A stretch of 64,000 nucleotides of DNA from positions 1-64,000 of the forward strand of contig NZ_LZKL01000007.1 of the NCBI RefSeq assembly GCF_001668725.1, in the 5' to 3' direction. Source of the stretch: Mycobacterium sp. E787. Its GTDB lineage: Bacteria > Actinomycetota > Actinomycetes > Mycobacteriales > Mycobacteriaceae. Of this stretch, positions 9,422 to 19,186 are shown one piece after another. The translations under genes and the position numbers were made by a program. Every line of letters begins with the position of its first letter. Position 1 is the stretch's first letter. The notes beneath the pieces were generated by a model. The model was not told where the DNA came from. It ran no database searches and was given only the letters and a program-made list of their open reading frames with translations.

Positions 9422-10567
9422 ATGAGGGCACCGATCGAGACGTCACCGCTGGCCTGGCTGGACGAGGTGGAGAAGCAGCGCCGCGAGGCCGGGCTGCGCC
9501 GCTCGCTGCGGCCGCGCCCGGCCGTCGCCACCGAGCTCGACCTGGCGTCCAACGACTACCTCGGGCTGTCCCAGCACCCCGACGTGATCGAGGGCGGGGT
9601 CGCGGCGCTCCGCATCTGGGGCGCGGGGGCCACCGGTTCGCGCCTGGTCACGGGCGACACCGAACTGCATCAACAATTCGAGGCCGAGCTCGCCGAGTTC
9701 GTCGGCGCGGCCTCCGGCCTGCTGTTCTCGTCGGGCTATACCGCGAACCTGGGCGCCGTCGTCGGCCTCTCGGGCCCCGGTTCGCTGCTGGTGTCCGACG
9801 CCCTTTCGCACGCGTCGCTGGTGGACGCCTGCCGGCTGTCGCGCGCCCGCGTGGTCGTGGCGCCGCACCGCGACGTCGACGCCGTGGACGCGGCGCTGGG
9901 TTCCCGCGGCGAGGAGCGCGCCGTGGTCGTCACCGACTCCGTCTTCAGCGCCGACGGCTCCCTGGCCCCGGTCCGCGAACTGCACGCGGTGTGCCGCCGC
10001 CACCGCGCGCTGCTCATCGTCGACGAGGCGCACGGCCTCGGCGTGCGCGGCGACGGCCGCGGGCTGCTGCACGAGCTCGGCCTGGCGGGCGCGCCCGACA
10101 TCGTGATGACCACGACGCTGTCCAAGGCGCTCGGCAGCCAGGGCGGGGTGGTGCTCGGGCCGGCGCAGGTGCGCGCACACCTGATCGACGCGGCCCGGCC
10201 GTTCATCTTCGACACCGGCCTCGCCCCGGCGGCGGTGGGCGCCGCGCGGGCCGCCCTGCGCGTTTTGCAGGCCGAGCCGTGGCGCCCGGGGGCGGTCCTG
10301 CAGCATGCGCGCCTCCTGGCCAAGACGTGCGACGTGCCCGACGAGCCGCGGTCGGCGGTGGTGTCGGTGATCCTCGGCGATCCGGAGGTGGCGCTGGCCG
10401 CGGCGACCGCGTGCCTGGACGCCGGGGTGCGGGTCGGCTGCTTCCGGCCGCCGACCGTGCCCGCCGGAACGTCGCGGCTGCGCCTGTCGGCGCGCGCGTC
10501 GCTGGACGACACCGACCTCGAGCTGGCGCGCCGCGTGCTGACGGACGTGCTCACGGGACTTGTTTAG
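9422..10567 (+). CDS. bioF: 8-amino-7-oxononanoate synthase
   Basis: A 381-residue PLP enzyme of the alpha-oxoamine synthase family. It condenses pimeloyl-(acyl carrier) with L-alanine in the first ring-forming branch of biotin synthesis. The N-terminal ASNDYLGLSQHP motif, the central DEAHGLGVRG (with the PLP-contacting Asp), and TTLSKALGSQGG, whose Lys forms the Schiff base, are all present. Length fits the family. bioD follows after nine bases, so the two are co-transcribed. In M. tuberculosis bioA lies immediately upstream. Here the upstream neighbour is PE_PGRS and no bioA is in the window. The ATG at 9422 has no strong ribosome site. Confidence 0.97.
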   Translation: MRAPIETSPLAWLDEVEKQRREAGLRRSLRPRPAVATELDLASNDYLGLSQHPDVIEGGVAALRIWGAGATGSRLVTGDTELHQQFEAELAEFVGAASGLLFSSGYTANLGAVVGLSGPGSLLVSDALSHASLVDACRLSRARVVVAPHRDVDAVDAALGSRGEERAVVVTDSVFSADGSLAPVRELHAVCRRHRALLIVDEAHGLGVRGDGRGLLHELGLAGAPDIVMTTTLSKALGSQGGVVLGPAQVRAHLIDAARPFIFDTGLAPAAVGAARAALRVLQAEPWRPGAVLQHARLLAKTCDVPDEPRSAVVSVILGDPEVALAAATACLDAGVRVGCFRPPTVPAGTSRLRLSARASLDDTDLELARRVLTDVLTGLV

Positions 10568-10576
10568 GGCGCGCCG

Positions 10577-11257
10577 TTGACCGTCCTGGTCGTCACCGGT
10601 ACCGGCACGGGGGTCGGCAAGACGGTCGTCACCGCGGCGCTGGCGTGCCACGCCCGCCAGGCCGGCATCGACGTCGCGGTCTGCAAACCCGTCCAGACCG
10701 GCACCGACTGCGGCGACGACGACCTGGCCGAGGTGGCCCGGCTGTCCGGGGTCACCGAGCTCGCCGGGCTCGCCCGCTACCCGCAACCGCTGGCGCCGGC
10801 GGCCGCGGCCGGGCAGGCGGGCATGGCGCTGCCCACGCGCGAGGATCTGGAGCGCCTCATCCGTGAACTCGACCGGCCGGGGCGGCTGACGTTGGTGGAG
10901 GGCGCCGGCGGGTTGCTGGTCGAGCTCGCCGACGGGGGCGTCACGCTGCGCGACCTCGCCGCCGCGCTGGGCGCGGACGCGCTGGTCGCCGTCACCGCGG
11001 AACTGGGCACTCTCAACCATACCGCGCTGACACTGGAAGCGCTTGCCGCGCAACGAGTTTCATGCGCAGGGTTGGTGATTGGCAGCTGGCCGCCCCGGCC
11101 CGGGCTGGTGGAGGAATCGAACCGCGCCGCGCTGGCCGAGCTGGCGCCCGTCCGGGCGGTGCTGCCGGCCGGTGCCGGAGCGCTGGGCGCCACCGACTTC
11201 GCCGCGATGAGCGTCGCAGCGTTCGAGCGCGGCTGGGTGAGCGCGCTGGTGCGCTGA
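10577..11257 (+). CDS. bioD: Dethiobiotin synthetase
   Basis: A 226-residue ATP-dependent carboxylase that closes the ureido ring of 7,8-diaminopelargonate to give dethiobiotin. The P-loop [11 protein letters not shown] is at the N-terminus, followed by the substrate-binding KPVQTG and the VEGAGGLL motif typical of BioD. The start is TTG at 10577, aligned with the conserved [14 protein letters not shown] opening. It follows bioF by nine bases and overlaps the next gene at TGATG, so the three genes look like one transcript. Confidence 0.96.
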   Translation: MTVLVVTGTGTGVGKTVVTAALACHARQAGIDVAVCKPVQTGTDCGDDDLAEVARLSGVTELAGLARYPQPLAPAAAAGQAGMALPTREDLERLIRELDRPGRLTLVEGAGGLLVELADGGVTLRDLAAALGADALVAVTAELGTLNHTALTLEALAAQRVSCAGLVIGSWPPRPGLVEESNRAALAELAPVRAVLPAGAGALGATDFAAMSVAAFERGWVSALVR

Positions 11258-11766
11258 TGGTCCATTCGATCGAGCTGGTCTTCGACCCCGACACCGAGGC
11301 GGCGATCCGCCGCATCTGGGCCGGCCTCGCCGGCGCCGGCATCCCCAGCCAGGCGCCCGCCAGCCGGCCGCACGTGACGCTTGCCGTCGCCGAACGCATC
11401 GACCCCGACGTGGATGCGCTACTGGGCCCGGTCAGCGGGCGCCTGCCGCTGACGGCCACGATCGGGGCCCCGGTGCTCTTCGGGCGGGCAACCGTCGTGT
11501 TCGCGCGGCTCGTGGTGCCGACGACCGAGCTGTTGGCGCTGCACGCCGAGGTGCACCGGTTGTGCGGTGCGCATCTGTCGCCCAAGCCGATGTCCAACAG
11601 CCTGCCCGGCCAGTGGACCGCCCACGTCACGCTGGCCCGCCGCGTCGGCGGCGCCCAACTCGGGCGGGCGCTGCGCATCGCGGGGCGCCCGACGCAGGTC
11701 GACGGCCGCTTCGCCGGCCTGCGGCGCTGGGACGGCAACAAGAAGGCCGAACACGCGATCCGTTAG
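11257..11766 (+). CDS. 2H phosphoesterase / 2'-5' RNA ligase family protein (Rv1571-like)
   Basis: A 169-residue protein with two HxT motifs, HVTLAV near residue 35 and HVTLAR near residue 126. These are the paired catalytic histidines of the 2H phosphoesterase fold, which hydrolyses or ligates 2'-5' or cyclic phosphodiester bonds in RNA and nucleotides. The mycobacterial substrate is not known to me. The ATG overlaps the bioD stop codon by one base, which makes it the third gene of the bioF-bioD transcript and matches the M. tuberculosis order. Its TAG stop shares bases with the TAA of the convergent gene (TTAG at 11763-11766). Confidence 0.85.
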   Translation: MVHSIELVFDPDTEAAIRRIWAGLAGAGIPSQAPASRPHVTLAVAERIDPDVDALLGPVSGRLPLTATIGAPVLFGRATVVFARLVVPTTELLALHAEVHRLCGAHLSPKPMSNSLPGQWTAHVTLARRVGGAQLGRALRIAGRPTQVDGRFAGLRRWDGNKKAEHAIR

Positions 11767-13118
11767 CCACCGAACAACAGATACAGGCCGGTGAAGGTGT
11801 AGCCCACCATCACCAGCATCATGGTGAGCTGCCCGGTGAGCTGATGCCCCGCCGGTAGCAGCCGCAGCGCCCTGTCGTGGGCCGCGATCACCGCCAGGAT
11901 GTGCCCGGTGACCACGCACGCCACCTTGATGCCGGCGAGCACCGGGGGATGGCTGGACAGCACGTAGGCGACGTGAAAGTGCGCCAGCCCCAACGGGTTC
12001 CAGCCGCGGCCGAACGGGTCGGCCAGGGCGGCCACCGCCCGTTGTCCACGCTCGACGAGGTAGCTCAAATAGTGGGCGAAGATGTAGCCCAACACGATCG
12101 GGATCAGCGAGTGCGCCATCTCGCCGGGCAGGGCGCGGCGCCGCTCGCGGTCGACGCCGCCGGTGGCGCGGGCGGCCAGCGAAAACGTCAGCGCCACAAC
12201 GGAAATGAACACGACCAGGCCAACCGTTCGCAACACCGACGAGGATAGCGTCGGCGGCATGCCGAAGCCGCGCGAAATCCCGTCGGCGAACCCGCGCCAC
12301 GTCGCCGACGACGAGAAGCTGTCGAAGGCCGTCGACCCGAGCAGCACCGCCAGCAGCACGACCACACCCGGGCGCACCGGCAGCGACGGCAGGTGGTCGA
12401 GCGGGTTGCCCACGACGATCCGCCCGGTGTCCGGGTTGCGGCGAAACGGGCACAGCCGCGACACCGCCATGCTGTACACGCCGAACGGGTCGGCCCGCGC
12501 CAGCCAGCGCTGCCCGCACAGCCACGCGCCGCCCAGCATGAGCACTGCGTAAACCAGCAGCCACGCCTTGACCATCGGCAGTGACGCCGAATTCGGGCTG
12601 GCCAGCTCCGCCCACACGAACGCGAACAGCCCCGCCGCGGCGGGCCGGTATCCCCAGCCCTCGGGGCACGGCCGCCGTCCGCCTCCCGGCAGGACACGGT
12701 GCAGCAGCCGATACACCGTGCGCATCGGCGAGATCACCCGCCAGACCGGCCCGAATGCCAGCGACAGCGCCACCAACCCGACCCACAGCAGCACGTAGAA
12801 CGCCCCGAGCAGCCCGTTGGACTCCGATTGCGGCCCCCACACCCCGGCCGCCACGGCCCACACCGTGAACGCCAGCGCCAGGAGGGCGGCCGTCCACCGG
12901 GTCGCCGGCGCATCGACAACCGCGGTCAGCGCTTCCGGCAGCGGACGGCCGGGCTTGCCGGGGTCGAACCGCGGGCGCCGCCAGGCGAACGCGACCAGCG
13001 CGAAGGTGAACGTCAACGCCCACGCCGCGCCGACCATCGCGTACAGGTACGGCACCGGAAGGTCGCCCGACCCGCCCAGACCGTGCGCGAGCACCACCGC
13101 CGCGCCGCGGTCGCTCAC
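11763..13118 (-). CDS. Polytopic membrane protein of unknown function (operon gene 4)
   Basis: A 451-residue integral membrane protein with about ten hydrophobic helices, starting VSDRGAAVVLAHGLGG at GTG 13118. That start overlaps the TGA of the preceding lipoprotein gene as GTGA. After the first helix come a basic RRPRFDPGKPGRP segment and a loop with paired Cys/Pro (GGGRRPCPEGWGY), and further on a His-containing helix pair (IFAHYLSYLVERG, LAHFHVAYVLSSHPP). The opening AHGLGGSGDLPVPY resembles polytopic proteins I recall from other actinobacteria, some of them auto-annotated as fenitrothion hydrolase-like, but I cannot assign a function. Conserved histidines and the cupredoxin-like neighbour suggest a metal or redox role by inference only. 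The stop codon is shared with the convergent 2H-phosphoesterase gene. Confidence 0.85.
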   Translation of the reverse strand: MSDRGAAVVLAHGLGGSGDLPVPYLYAMVGAAWALTFTFALVAFAWRRPRFDPGKPGRPLPEALTAVVDAPATRWTAALLALAFTVWAVAAGVWGPQSESNGLLGAFYVLLWVGLVALSLAFGPVWRVISPMRTVYRLLHRVLPGGGRRPCPEGWGYRPAAAGLFAFVWAELASPNSASLPMVKAWLLVYAVLMLGGAWLCGQRWLARADPFGVYSMAVSRLCPFRRNPDTGRIVVGNPLDHLPSLPVRPGVVVLLAVLLGSTAFDSFSSSATWRGFADGISRGFGMPPTLSSSVLRTVGLVVFISVVALTFSLAARATGGVDRERRRALPGEMAHSLIPIVLGYIFAHYLSYLVERGQRAVAALADPFGRGWNPLGLAHFHVAYVLSSHPPVLAGIKVACVVTGHILAVIAAHDRALRLLPAGHQLTGQLTMMLVMVGYTFTGLYLLFGG

Positions 13119-13471
13119 GGCTGTACTTGGATGGTCGCGATCGTGCGGTCCAGGTGATGCAGCTCCACCTCGACGTTGCCGGGCACGTCGACGCTGAACT
13201 GGAAGGTTTGGTTGGGCGCGGCCGCGACCGCGAACTTGTGGTCGGGCGTCGAGTGCACGTGCAGCTCGTCGGTCGCGTCGCTGCTGACCCGCAGGGTGAT
13301 CTGCTGGTGCACCTTGGCCAGCAGGGTGGCGTTGGTCGGGGTGACCTGCCCCTTGGCGATGGTGATGTCGACGACCGGGCCGGCGCCGGCGGGCTGGTTT
13401 TGCGAGCCGCCGCAGGCGACCAGCGCCCACGTCAGCGCCGCCACCCAGACGAGGGCGCTCCGAACCGTCAT
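13115..13471 (-). CDS. Cupredoxin-like lipoprotein (operon gene 3)
   Basis: A 118-residue exported lipoprotein. The signal peptide ends in a lipobox (LVACGG, Cys near residue 20), so the protein should be anchored on the outer face of the membrane. The mature part is a beta-rich domain of cupredoxin type: DITIAKGQVTP, then DELHVHSTPDHKF, and VPGNVEVELHHLDR near the end. It has HVH and ELHH but no second Cys and no Met ligand, so a classical type-I copper site cannot form. It starts four bases after the upstream membrane gene and overlaps the downstream one by four bases, so translation is coupled. Binding of copper or another metal is an inference. Confidence 0.83.
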   Translation of the reverse strand: MTVRSALVWVAALTWALVACGGSQNQPAGAGPVVDITIAKGQVTPTNATLLAKVHQQITLRVSSDATDELHVHSTPDHKFAVAAAPNQTFQFSVDVPGNVEVELHHLDRTIATIQVQP

Positions 13472-13475
13472 CGAA

Positions 13476-15314
13476 TCAGGCCGCCCTGGGCGCGCCGGGC
13501 AGGGGCTGCTTCTCCTCGACCGGCTCGGGCGCCTGCTCGGCGTTGTTGAGGCGACCGGCGCCCCACGCCAGGGCCGAGATCACCATCAGCGTCAGGATCA
13601 GGACCACGATCCCGCCGGCGGTGAACAACCAGGTTGGCGCGCCCTGGTCGCGTTCGCGCTGCAGGATCGTGACCTCCAGCACGAACGGCCGCGTGCTCGA
13701 CGCCAGCGCGGGAACCTCGGGCGCCGGGATGGCGTCGTCCGCCGGTTCCCAGATGGGGACGGCCGTCATCGTGCGGCCGTCCTGGACCCGCAGCAGCGTC
13801 TTCCATTCCCCCCACACCGGGACCGGCTGGGTGGACCGGTAGTGCCCCGGTCCCACCTTGGCGAGCCGGTCGATCATCAGGCCCCGGTTGTTCTGCATCC
13901 GGCCCTGCCAGGACAGGATGGTCAGCCAGTCCGGGTGGTCGCTGACGAACGGCGGATTCAGCTGCACGTCGGCCGAGACCATGCGCTGCCCGGGCGGGCT
14001 GGGCAGGTCCGTCAAGTTGACGGTGGCGGTGTTCTGCCGCGGCACGAGGATGTGCAGCCCGTTGGCCACCGCGCCGCCGATCACCAACACGGTCAGCGCG
14101 ACCGCCGCGATGCCGACCTTGCGGCCGGGCAGGCGCTGCCCCGTCAGCACCAGGCCGAACAGCGCCCCGCAGACGCCGGTCAGCACCGCCACCGGCACCG
14201 CCATCGCCAGCGCCTCGCCCCACATGCTGGTCGGCCACGGGTAGTGGTACACCGCTCCGATCCACAACGATTCCAGCCACAGCCCGACGGTCCCGACGGC
14301 GAGGCCGGAAACGGCGCCAAAGGCGATGGGGCGCTTGAACAATGGGGTCAGCGCCACCAGTTCGACGACCAGCGCGGGGCCCAGGTACAGCGGGAACCAG
14401 TTGATCGGCGCGCCCAAGATGGGGCCTACCAGCAACGAGACAGCGCCGCGCAGCGCGATGGCGAACAGCGCCGCGATGATCGCGGCTCCGCGTCCCATCG
14501 TGTAGCGGGCGGCGACGGCCGCCAGCGCGGCCGCCGCGGCGATCAACATCGGCTGGAACACCAGGCGGAATTGCGGTACGCCGAAGTCGAATTCGATCTG
14601 ATAGACCGACAGGCCGATGAACAAGCCGCCGAACGACAGGTAGCGCAGGAACGTGATGAAGACGCCGTGGTAGACCTCCCCGGCCTCGTGAGCCTCGCCC
14701 TCGCGCTCCAGCATCAGCACCGCGAACAGGGAGAAGCACGCGCCGCCGATCATCATCAGATGCGTTGGGCCCCAAAGGGTCACGTCTTGGCCGAAGATGC
14801 GGTGCCAGATGTCGTCGAGCGGGAACCCGATCATCGCGTACAGCCCGCAACCGGCCATCAGCACGCCGCCGACCGGGGCGTGCCAGTCACGTGTGATCCG
14901 CACCGCCGCCGGGCCCGGCTTGTCGAACGGCAGCACCACCGCCAGCATGCCCCCGACGAAGATCCCGAACAGCCCGATGATGATGAAGTAGTGCGCCGGA
15001 TTCGCCAGGGGGCCGGGGTCGCGGCCGTTGCCGATGTGCCAGCTGACGTCCCAGATGAACCCGAACAGCGCGCAGATGATCGACGTGGTGAACACCAGCA
15101 CCGGCAGGGCCACCCAGTTCGGGCGGTGGAACTTCTCGCCCATCTTGTCCGCGATCCGGGTCAGCCACTCGATGCGATGGGTGCGATGGGCGTGCCCGAC
15201 CCACAGCATGACCGCGGCGATCACCACCGCGGCGACCGACAGCCCGATCACCTGGTTCAAACCCGCGCCGCGCGCCGGTGCCTCGGCAACAACAGTCAGA
15301 TCCGCCGATTTCAT
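13476..15314 (-). CDS. Large membrane protein with conserved His/Asp motifs and periplasmic domain (operon gene 2)
   Basis: A 612-residue protein starting at ATG 15314 (MKSADLTVV), chosen because GGGAGGG lies seven bases upstream. The longer TTG reading from 15398 lacks such a site. There are about twelve membrane helices. Loops between the early ones carry His/Asp/Trp clusters: [28 protein letters not shown] and GPTHLMM. A soluble extracytoplasmic domain follows (roughly residues 420-570) with [17 protein letters not shown], which recalls the YtkA/FixH-type beta domain of copper-related proteins. A last helix ends the protein. No family is recognised with confidence. The paired His/Asp residues at the membrane face look like metal or haem ligands (inference). 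Confidence 0.85.
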   Translation of the reverse strand: MKSADLTVVAEAPARGAGLNQVIGLSVAAVVIAAVMLWVGHAHRTHRIEWLTRIADKMGEKFHRPNWVALPVLVFTTSIICALFGFIWDVSWHIGNGRDPGPLANPAHYFIIIGLFGIFVGGMLAVVLPFDKPGPAAVRITRDWHAPVGGVLMAGCGLYAMIGFPLDDIWHRIFGQDVTLWGPTHLMMIGGACFSLFAVLMLEREGEAHEAGEVYHGVFITFLRYLSFGGLFIGLSVYQIEFDFGVPQFRLVFQPMLIAAAAALAAVAARYTMGRGAAIIAALFAIALRGAVSLLVGPILGAPINWFPLYLGPALVVELVALTPLFKRPIAFGAVSGLAVGTVGLWLESLWIGAVYHYPWPTSMWGEALAMAVPVAVLTGVCGALFGLVLTGQRLPGRKVGIAAVALTVLVIGGAVANGLHILVPRQNTATVNLTDLPSPPGQRMVSADVQLNPPFVSDHPDWLTILSWQGRMQNNRGLMIDRLAKVGPGHYRSTQPVPVWGEWKTLLRVQDGRTMTAVPIWEPADDAIPAPEVPALASSTRPFVLEVTILQRERDQGAPTWLFTAGGIVVLILTLMVISALAWGAGRLNNAEQAPEPVEEKQPLPGAPRAA

Positions 15315-15394
15315 CGTCAAACCCTCCCAACACGCCTGACCGAAGGTGGTGTGAGCAAACTCGCAGCAACCGGAATGCCCCGATCGCGGGCCCG

Positions 15395-15580
15395 TCAATC
15401 ACCCTTTTGGTCGGCGTCGGCACGTCCCTCGGCGGGTTTGCCACCGGTGCGCCGGTCTTTGAGCGCGACATACAGGATGACGGCGACGACGAGGATCGCG
15501 GGCAGGAACGCCGGGATGGCCAGCAGCAGCATGTGGTGGCCGAGGTATTCGACGTGCGGGGCGGTCTGCCAAACGGTCAT
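15395..15580 (-). CDS. Small single-span membrane protein (operon gene 1)
   Basis: A 61-residue protein ([17 protein letters not shown]) with a His-rich N-terminus, one membrane helix ([23 protein letters not shown]) and a charged cytoplasmic tail. An alternative ATG at 15607 would add nine residues. It is the first gene of the minus-strand operon and precedes the large membrane gene by 80 bases. Its promoter region is shared with divergent bioB. The size and topology suggest an accessory subunit of the membrane complex encoded downstream. Function unknown. Confidence 0.7.
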   Translation of the reverse strand: MTVWQTAPHVEYLGHHMLLLAIPAFLPAILVVAVILYVALKDRRTGGKPAEGRADADQKGD

Positions 15581-15709
15581 TCTGCAGGGATACCCCGCAG
15601 CCCCCATGTTGCGCGGCCGTTACCCTACTTTGAACACCGATTGATTCAGGCTGCCGGATTCGGCAGGCGCGGCTGCGCGCGCACGGACACGAAGGCAGGG
15701 GAGTACCTG

Positions 15710-16750
15710 GTGACTCGAGCGGCAACTCGGCCGGCGACCGGCGCCGACGACGCGAACAACGACATTCTCGCGGTGGCGCGGGATCAGGTGCTCGAGCGCG
15801 GCGAGGGACTGAGCCGGGACCAGGTGCTCGAGGTGCTGCGGCTGCCCGACGACCGGCTCGACGACCTGCTGGCCGTGGCCCACGAGGTGCGGATGCGCTG
15901 GTGCGGGCCGGAGGTCGAGGTCGAGGGCATCATCAGCCTGAAGACGGGCGGCTGCCCGGAGGACTGCCACTTCTGCTCGCAGTCGGGGCTGTTCGCCTCG
16001 CCGGTGCGCAGCGCGCGGCTGGACATCCCCAGCCTCGTCGAGGCGGCCAAGCAGACCGCCAAGTCCGGCGCCACCGAGTTCTGCATCGTGGCCGCGGTGC
16101 GCGGGCCCGACGAACGGTTGATGGCGCAGGTCGCGGCCGGCATCGAGGCCATCCGCGACGAGGTGGAGATCAACATCGCCTGCTCGCTGGGGATGCTGAC
16201 CGCCGAACAGGTGCAGCAGCTCGCGGCGATGGGCGTGCACCGTTACAACCACAACTTGGAGACCGCCCGCTCGTTCTTCCCCAACGTCGTGACCACCCAC
16301 ACCTGGGAGGAGCGCTGGCAGACGCTGTCGATGGTGCGCGACGCGGGCATGGAGGTGTGCTGCGGCGGCATCCTCGGCATGGGTGAAACCCTGGAGCAGC
16401 GCGCGGAATTCGCCGCCGACCTGGCCGAACTCGGGCCCGACGAGGTGCCGCTGAACTTCCTCAACCCGCGGCCGGGCACCCCGTTCGGCGACCTGGAGGT
16501 CATGCCGGTCGCCGAGGCGCTGAAGTCCGTCGCCGCCTTCCGGCTGGCGCTCCCGCGCACCATGCTGCGCTTCGCCGGGGGCCGTGAGATCACCCTGGGC
16601 GACCTCGGCGCCAAGCAGGGCATCCTGGGCGGCATCAACGCCGTGATCGTCGGGAACTACCTGACCACGCTCGGCCGGCCCGCCGAGGCGGACCTGGAGC
16701 TGCTCGACGACCTGCAGATGCCGATCAAGGCGCTCAATGCCAGTTTGTAA
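15710..16750 (+). CDS. bioB: Biotin synthase
   Basis: A 346-residue radical-SAM enzyme that inserts sulfur into dethiobiotin to make biotin. The CxxxCxxC cluster motif is at Cys82-Cys86-Cys89 ([10 protein letters not shown]), and the YNHNLETA and [10 protein letters not shown] motifs of BioB are present. The GTG at 15710 is chosen because GGGGAG lies about eight bases upstream and the protein then begins with the usual variable tail before [11 protein letters not shown]. The much longer open frame upstream is antisense to the membrane operon and not coding. It heads a transcript with the small zinc-ribbon gene and the DUF2567 gene, as in M. tuberculosis (Rv1589-Rv1591). Confidence 0.98.
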   Translation: MTRAATRPATGADDANNDILAVARDQVLERGEGLSRDQVLEVLRLPDDRLDDLLAVAHEVRMRWCGPEVEVEGIISLKTGGCPEDCHFCSQSGLFASPVRSARLDIPSLVEAAKQTAKSGATEFCIVAAVRGPDERLMAQVAAGIEAIRDEVEINIACSLGMLTAEQVQQLAAMGVHRYNHNLETARSFFPNVVTTHTWEERWQTLSMVRDAGMEVCCGGILGMGETLEQRAEFAADLAELGPDEVPLNFLNPRPGTPFGDLEVMPVAEALKSVAAFRLALPRTMLRFAGGREITLGDLGAKQGILGGINAVIVGNYLTTLGRPAEADLELLDDLQMPIKALNASL

Positions 16751-16775
16751 AGCCACCTTGTAAGACACTGGAGCC

Positions 16776-17003
16776 GTGGTTCGGGATCTGGGCGCTCCGG
16801 TGAGCGCCGGCGTCTACAACGTCTACACCGGGGAATTGGGGGGCACCGCCATGCCGACGGCCGCCCAGCTGGGCCTCGAGCCGCCGCGGTTCTGCGCCGA
16901 GTGCGGGCGCCGGATGGTGGTCCAGGTCCGTCCCGACGGCTGGCGGGCGCGGTGTTCGCGGCACGGCCAGGTCGACTCGGCCGACCTGGAGGCGCGGCGA
17001 TGA
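16776..17003 (+). CDS. bsaP: Biotin synthase auxiliary protein (Rv1590-like)
   Basis: A 75-residue protein starting at GTG 16776, 25 bases after bioB. It has a compact cysteine motif, CAECGRRM, followed by RARCSRHG, giving C-x2-C and C-x2-H pairs that could bind zinc or an iron-sulfur cluster. Position and sequence match Rv1590. As I recall, that protein is reported to be required for mycobacterial BioB to turn dethiobiotin into biotin, probably by maintaining its clusters. The conserved coupling to bioB supports the call. An internal ATG at 16851 would remove the N-terminal third and is less likely. The end overlaps the next gene as ATGA. Confidence 0.82.
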   Translation: MVRDLGAPVSAGVYNVYTGELGGTAMPTAAQLGLEPPRFCAECGRRMVVQVRPDGWRARCSRHGQVDSADLEARR

Positions 17004-17659
17004 CCGAGCAGGCGGCGCCCGGGGCGTTCGAGCCGACGGGCGTTTCCCGCACGGCGCGGACGCGCGCGGTCGTCACAGCGGCGCTGGGACTGACGGCGAC
17101 CGGCGTGGTGATCGGCGCGCTGTGGGCCTGGATCGCCCCGCCGATCCACGCGGTGGTGGCGATCACCCGCGCGGGCGAGCGGGTGCACGACTACCTGGGC
17201 AGCGAATCCCAGCACTTCTTCGACGCGCCGTGCCTGCTGCTGGGGCTGTTGACGGTCCTGGCGGTGGTGGGGACGGTGCTGGTGTGGCAGTGGCGCCGGC
17301 ATCGGGGGGCGGCGATGGTCCTCGGGCTGTCGCTCGGCATGGTGGCCTCCGCCGCCGTCGCCGCCGCGACGGGCGTCGTGCTGGTTCGGCTGGGCTACGG
17401 CGCGCTGAATTTCGATGCCGTCCCGCTGTCCGGCAGCCCCGCGGTCGCCTACGTCACCCAGGCGCCGCCCGTGTTCTTCGCGCGGACGCCGCTGCAGGTC
17501 GCGCTGACCCTGGCGTGGCCCGCCGGCGTCGCCGGCCTGGTGTACGCCCTGCTCGCCGCCGCGGACGCCCGCGACGACCTGGGCGGGCTGCCGGTCATCG
17601 CGCGGCCGGCTTCCGCGCTCCCGCTGGAGCCGGAGGCCCCGGAGGCGGCCGTCTCGTAG
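17000..17659 (+). CDS. DUF2567 membrane protein (Rv1591-like)
   Basis: A 219-residue protein with four predicted membrane helices: [19 protein letters not shown], then [37 protein letters not shown], and a last one near residue 180. The extracytoplasmic loop contains [19 protein letters not shown]. Length and sequence correspond to the mycobacterial DUF2567 family represented by Rv1591. No biochemical function is known to me. The ATG at 17000 overlaps the stop of the preceding gene, so it is translationally coupled to the bioB operon. Confidence 0.85.
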   Translation: MTEQAAPGAFEPTGVSRTARTRAVVTAALGLTATGVVIGALWAWIAPPIHAVVAITRAGERVHDYLGSESQHFFDAPCLLLGLLTVLAVVGTVLVWQWRRHRGAAMVLGLSLGMVASAAVAAATGVVLVRLGYGALNFDAVPLSGSPAVAYVTQAPPVFFARTPLQVALTLAWPAGVAGLVYALLAAADARDDLGGLPVIARPASALPLEPEAPEAAVS

Positions 17660-17687
17660 CGACTCTGGTGGCGGCGGCAGAGCCGTC

Positions 17688-19028
17688 CTAGAGCGGCCTG
17701 TGCGGGATCCTCCGCCCCGTGATGACCTTGGCCGCGATCTTGACCAGCCGCGCCATGCCGACGTAGGTCATCGGGTTGAACATCGTCGGCCACGTGGTCC
17801 GGATCAGGTGCTCGGTCAGCGGCCGGCCCGCGAACCGGTCGGTGAGCCAGCGCAGCGTCATCGGGGCGGACAGCGGATGCAGGACCAGGTGTTCGTTGAA
17901 TGCGTCCCGGTGGTAGGTGACCCGGGCGCCACCGGCCGAGTAGGCGTCGGCGAGCGCGTCGATGTCGTGCACGTCGATGAGGTAGTCGTGCACGGCCTGC
18001 ACGATCAGCACCGGCGGCGTCGGCACCGCCGCGCCCAGCTTGATGCTGTCGAAGACGTGCATGATCTCCGGCGTCGACAGGATGTCTTCCAGCGGCTCGT
18101 CGAGGTAGTCGCCCATGTTCTTGCCGGCCATCTTCAGGACCGCTTCCACGGTCGTCATCTTCTCCAGCGATTCGAGCAAGGCGCGCCCCTCGTCGTTGGC
18201 GTGCTCCTTGATCATCCGGTCGAGGTCGGGGTAGACGTGCGCCAGCGCCGCCACCACGAGGGCCGGCAGGCCGGCGAGGAAGCCCCCGTTGAGCCTGCGG
18301 AACGTGTGGCCGAGGTCGCCGACCGGCGATCCGAGCACCGCCCCGACGATGTCCAGTTCCGGCGCGTAGTCGGCGCACACCTCGGCGGCCCAGGCGCTCG
18401 CGAGGCCGCCGCCGGAATAACCCCACAGCCCGACCGGCGCCGACTGCGACAGGTTCAGCCGCTCGGAGCCCAGCGCCGCCCGGATCCCGTCGAGCACGCG
18501 GTAGCCGGGCTCATAAGGGGCGCCCCACGACCCGTGGACGCCTTCGTGGTCGGGGACCGAGACGGCCCAGCCCTCGGCGACGGCGGCCGTGACCAGCAGG
18601 TATTCGAACTGGCTGAGCGACCCCAGGGCCTTGGCCCGGCGCCGCAGCGCGTAGGACGGGAAGCAGCGCGACGTCATCGCGTCGATCGCGCACTGGTAGG
18701 ACAGCAGCGGGCAGGTCTGCCCCGGAGCGAGCTTCGCCGGGACGATCACGGTGGTCACCGTCGCCTCGGGCTCGCCGTTCATGTCCATGGTCCGGTAGAG
18801 CAGCTGGACGGCGCGTACGGGCTGCGGAACCAGGCCCAGGAACGCCAGCTCGACGTCGCGCGAGCGCAGCACCGTTCCGGGCTCGGCGTGCTGGTAGCCC
18901 GGCGGCGGCTGGTAGAACGGGTCGTCCGAGGGCAGCAGCGGGCGCACCTTGCGCCGCAGCTCCTCGTGCGGCGGCCGCGCGATCCACTGCGCGCCCTGCG
19001 TTCCCGCAAGATTGCCGAGTTCAACCAT
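17688..19028 (-). CDS. Secretory-lipase family alpha/beta hydrolase (Rv1592c-like)
   Basis: A 446-residue esterase/lipase of the LIP (secretory lipase) family. The nucleophile elbow is GLWGYSGGG with Ser205, and the Asp/His partners are likely in [11 protein letters not shown] and [12 protein letters not shown] 19028 is preferred over the upstream ATG at 19100 because AAGGGA lies eight bases before it and the resulting length equals that of the M. tuberculosis protein. No classical signal peptide is visible, so activity on acyl esters at or inside the envelope is inferred from family. It is convergent with the bioB transcript. Confidence 0.88.
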   Translation of the reverse strand: MVELGNLAGTQGAQWIARPPHEELRRKVRPLLPSDDPFYQPPPGYQHAEPGTVLRSRDVELAFLGLVPQPVRAVQLLYRTMDMNGEPEATVTTVIVPAKLAPGQTCPLLSYQCAIDAMTSRCFPSYALRRRAKALGSLSQFEYLLVTAAVAEGWAVSVPDHEGVHGSWGAPYEPGYRVLDGIRAALGSERLNLSQSAPVGLWGYSGGGLASAWAAEVCADYAPELDIVGAVLGSPVGDLGHTFRRLNGGFLAGLPALVVAALAHVYPDLDRMIKEHANDEGRALLESLEKMTTVEAVLKMAGKNMGDYLDEPLEDILSTPEIMHVFDSIKLGAAVPTPPVLIVQAVHDYLIDVHDIDALADAYSAGGARVTYHRDAFNEHLVLHPLSAPMTLRWLTDRFAGRPLTEHLIRTTWPTMFNPMTYVGMARLVKIAAKVITGRRIPHRPL

Positions 19029-19143
19029 TCGCCGGTCCCTTCTTGGCCACCCGGCATTCTCGCGCATGTACTGGGGGTGGCCAAAACGTAATCGCCGCAT
19101 TGTGAGCTAGTTCTTCCCGCTCAGTTACTGACGCGGCCCGAGC

Positions 19144-19170
19144 AAAAACCCCCGGTCGCCCGGACGGGGG
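19144..19170 (-). terminator. Intrinsic terminator after nrtR
   Basis: On the minus strand a CCCCCG/CGGGGG stem with a GC-rich loop is followed by five T residues, starting 17 bases after the nrtR stop codon. This is a rare clear intrinsic terminator for a mycobacterium. It separates nrtR from the lipase gene on the same strand. Confidence 0.65.
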
Positions 19171-19186
19171 CGTCTTTCACGGTAAC

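Noticed and set aside
9443..11053. 536-codon minus-strand frame opposite bioF-bioD
   Set aside because: It is the complement of two recognisable biotin genes and shows typical shadow composition.
15619..15635. BioQ-type operator before bioB (GTTAC...TGAAC)
   Set aside because: The half-sites are in the wrong order and spacing compared with the BioQ box I recall and the dyad is poor, so it is not listed as a feature.
13176..15644. 822-codon plus-strand open frame across the membrane operon
   Set aside because: Composition is Arg/Gln/His/Asp-rich with no hydrophobic or family pattern. The minus strand encodes membrane proteins with ribosome sites and overlapping starts.
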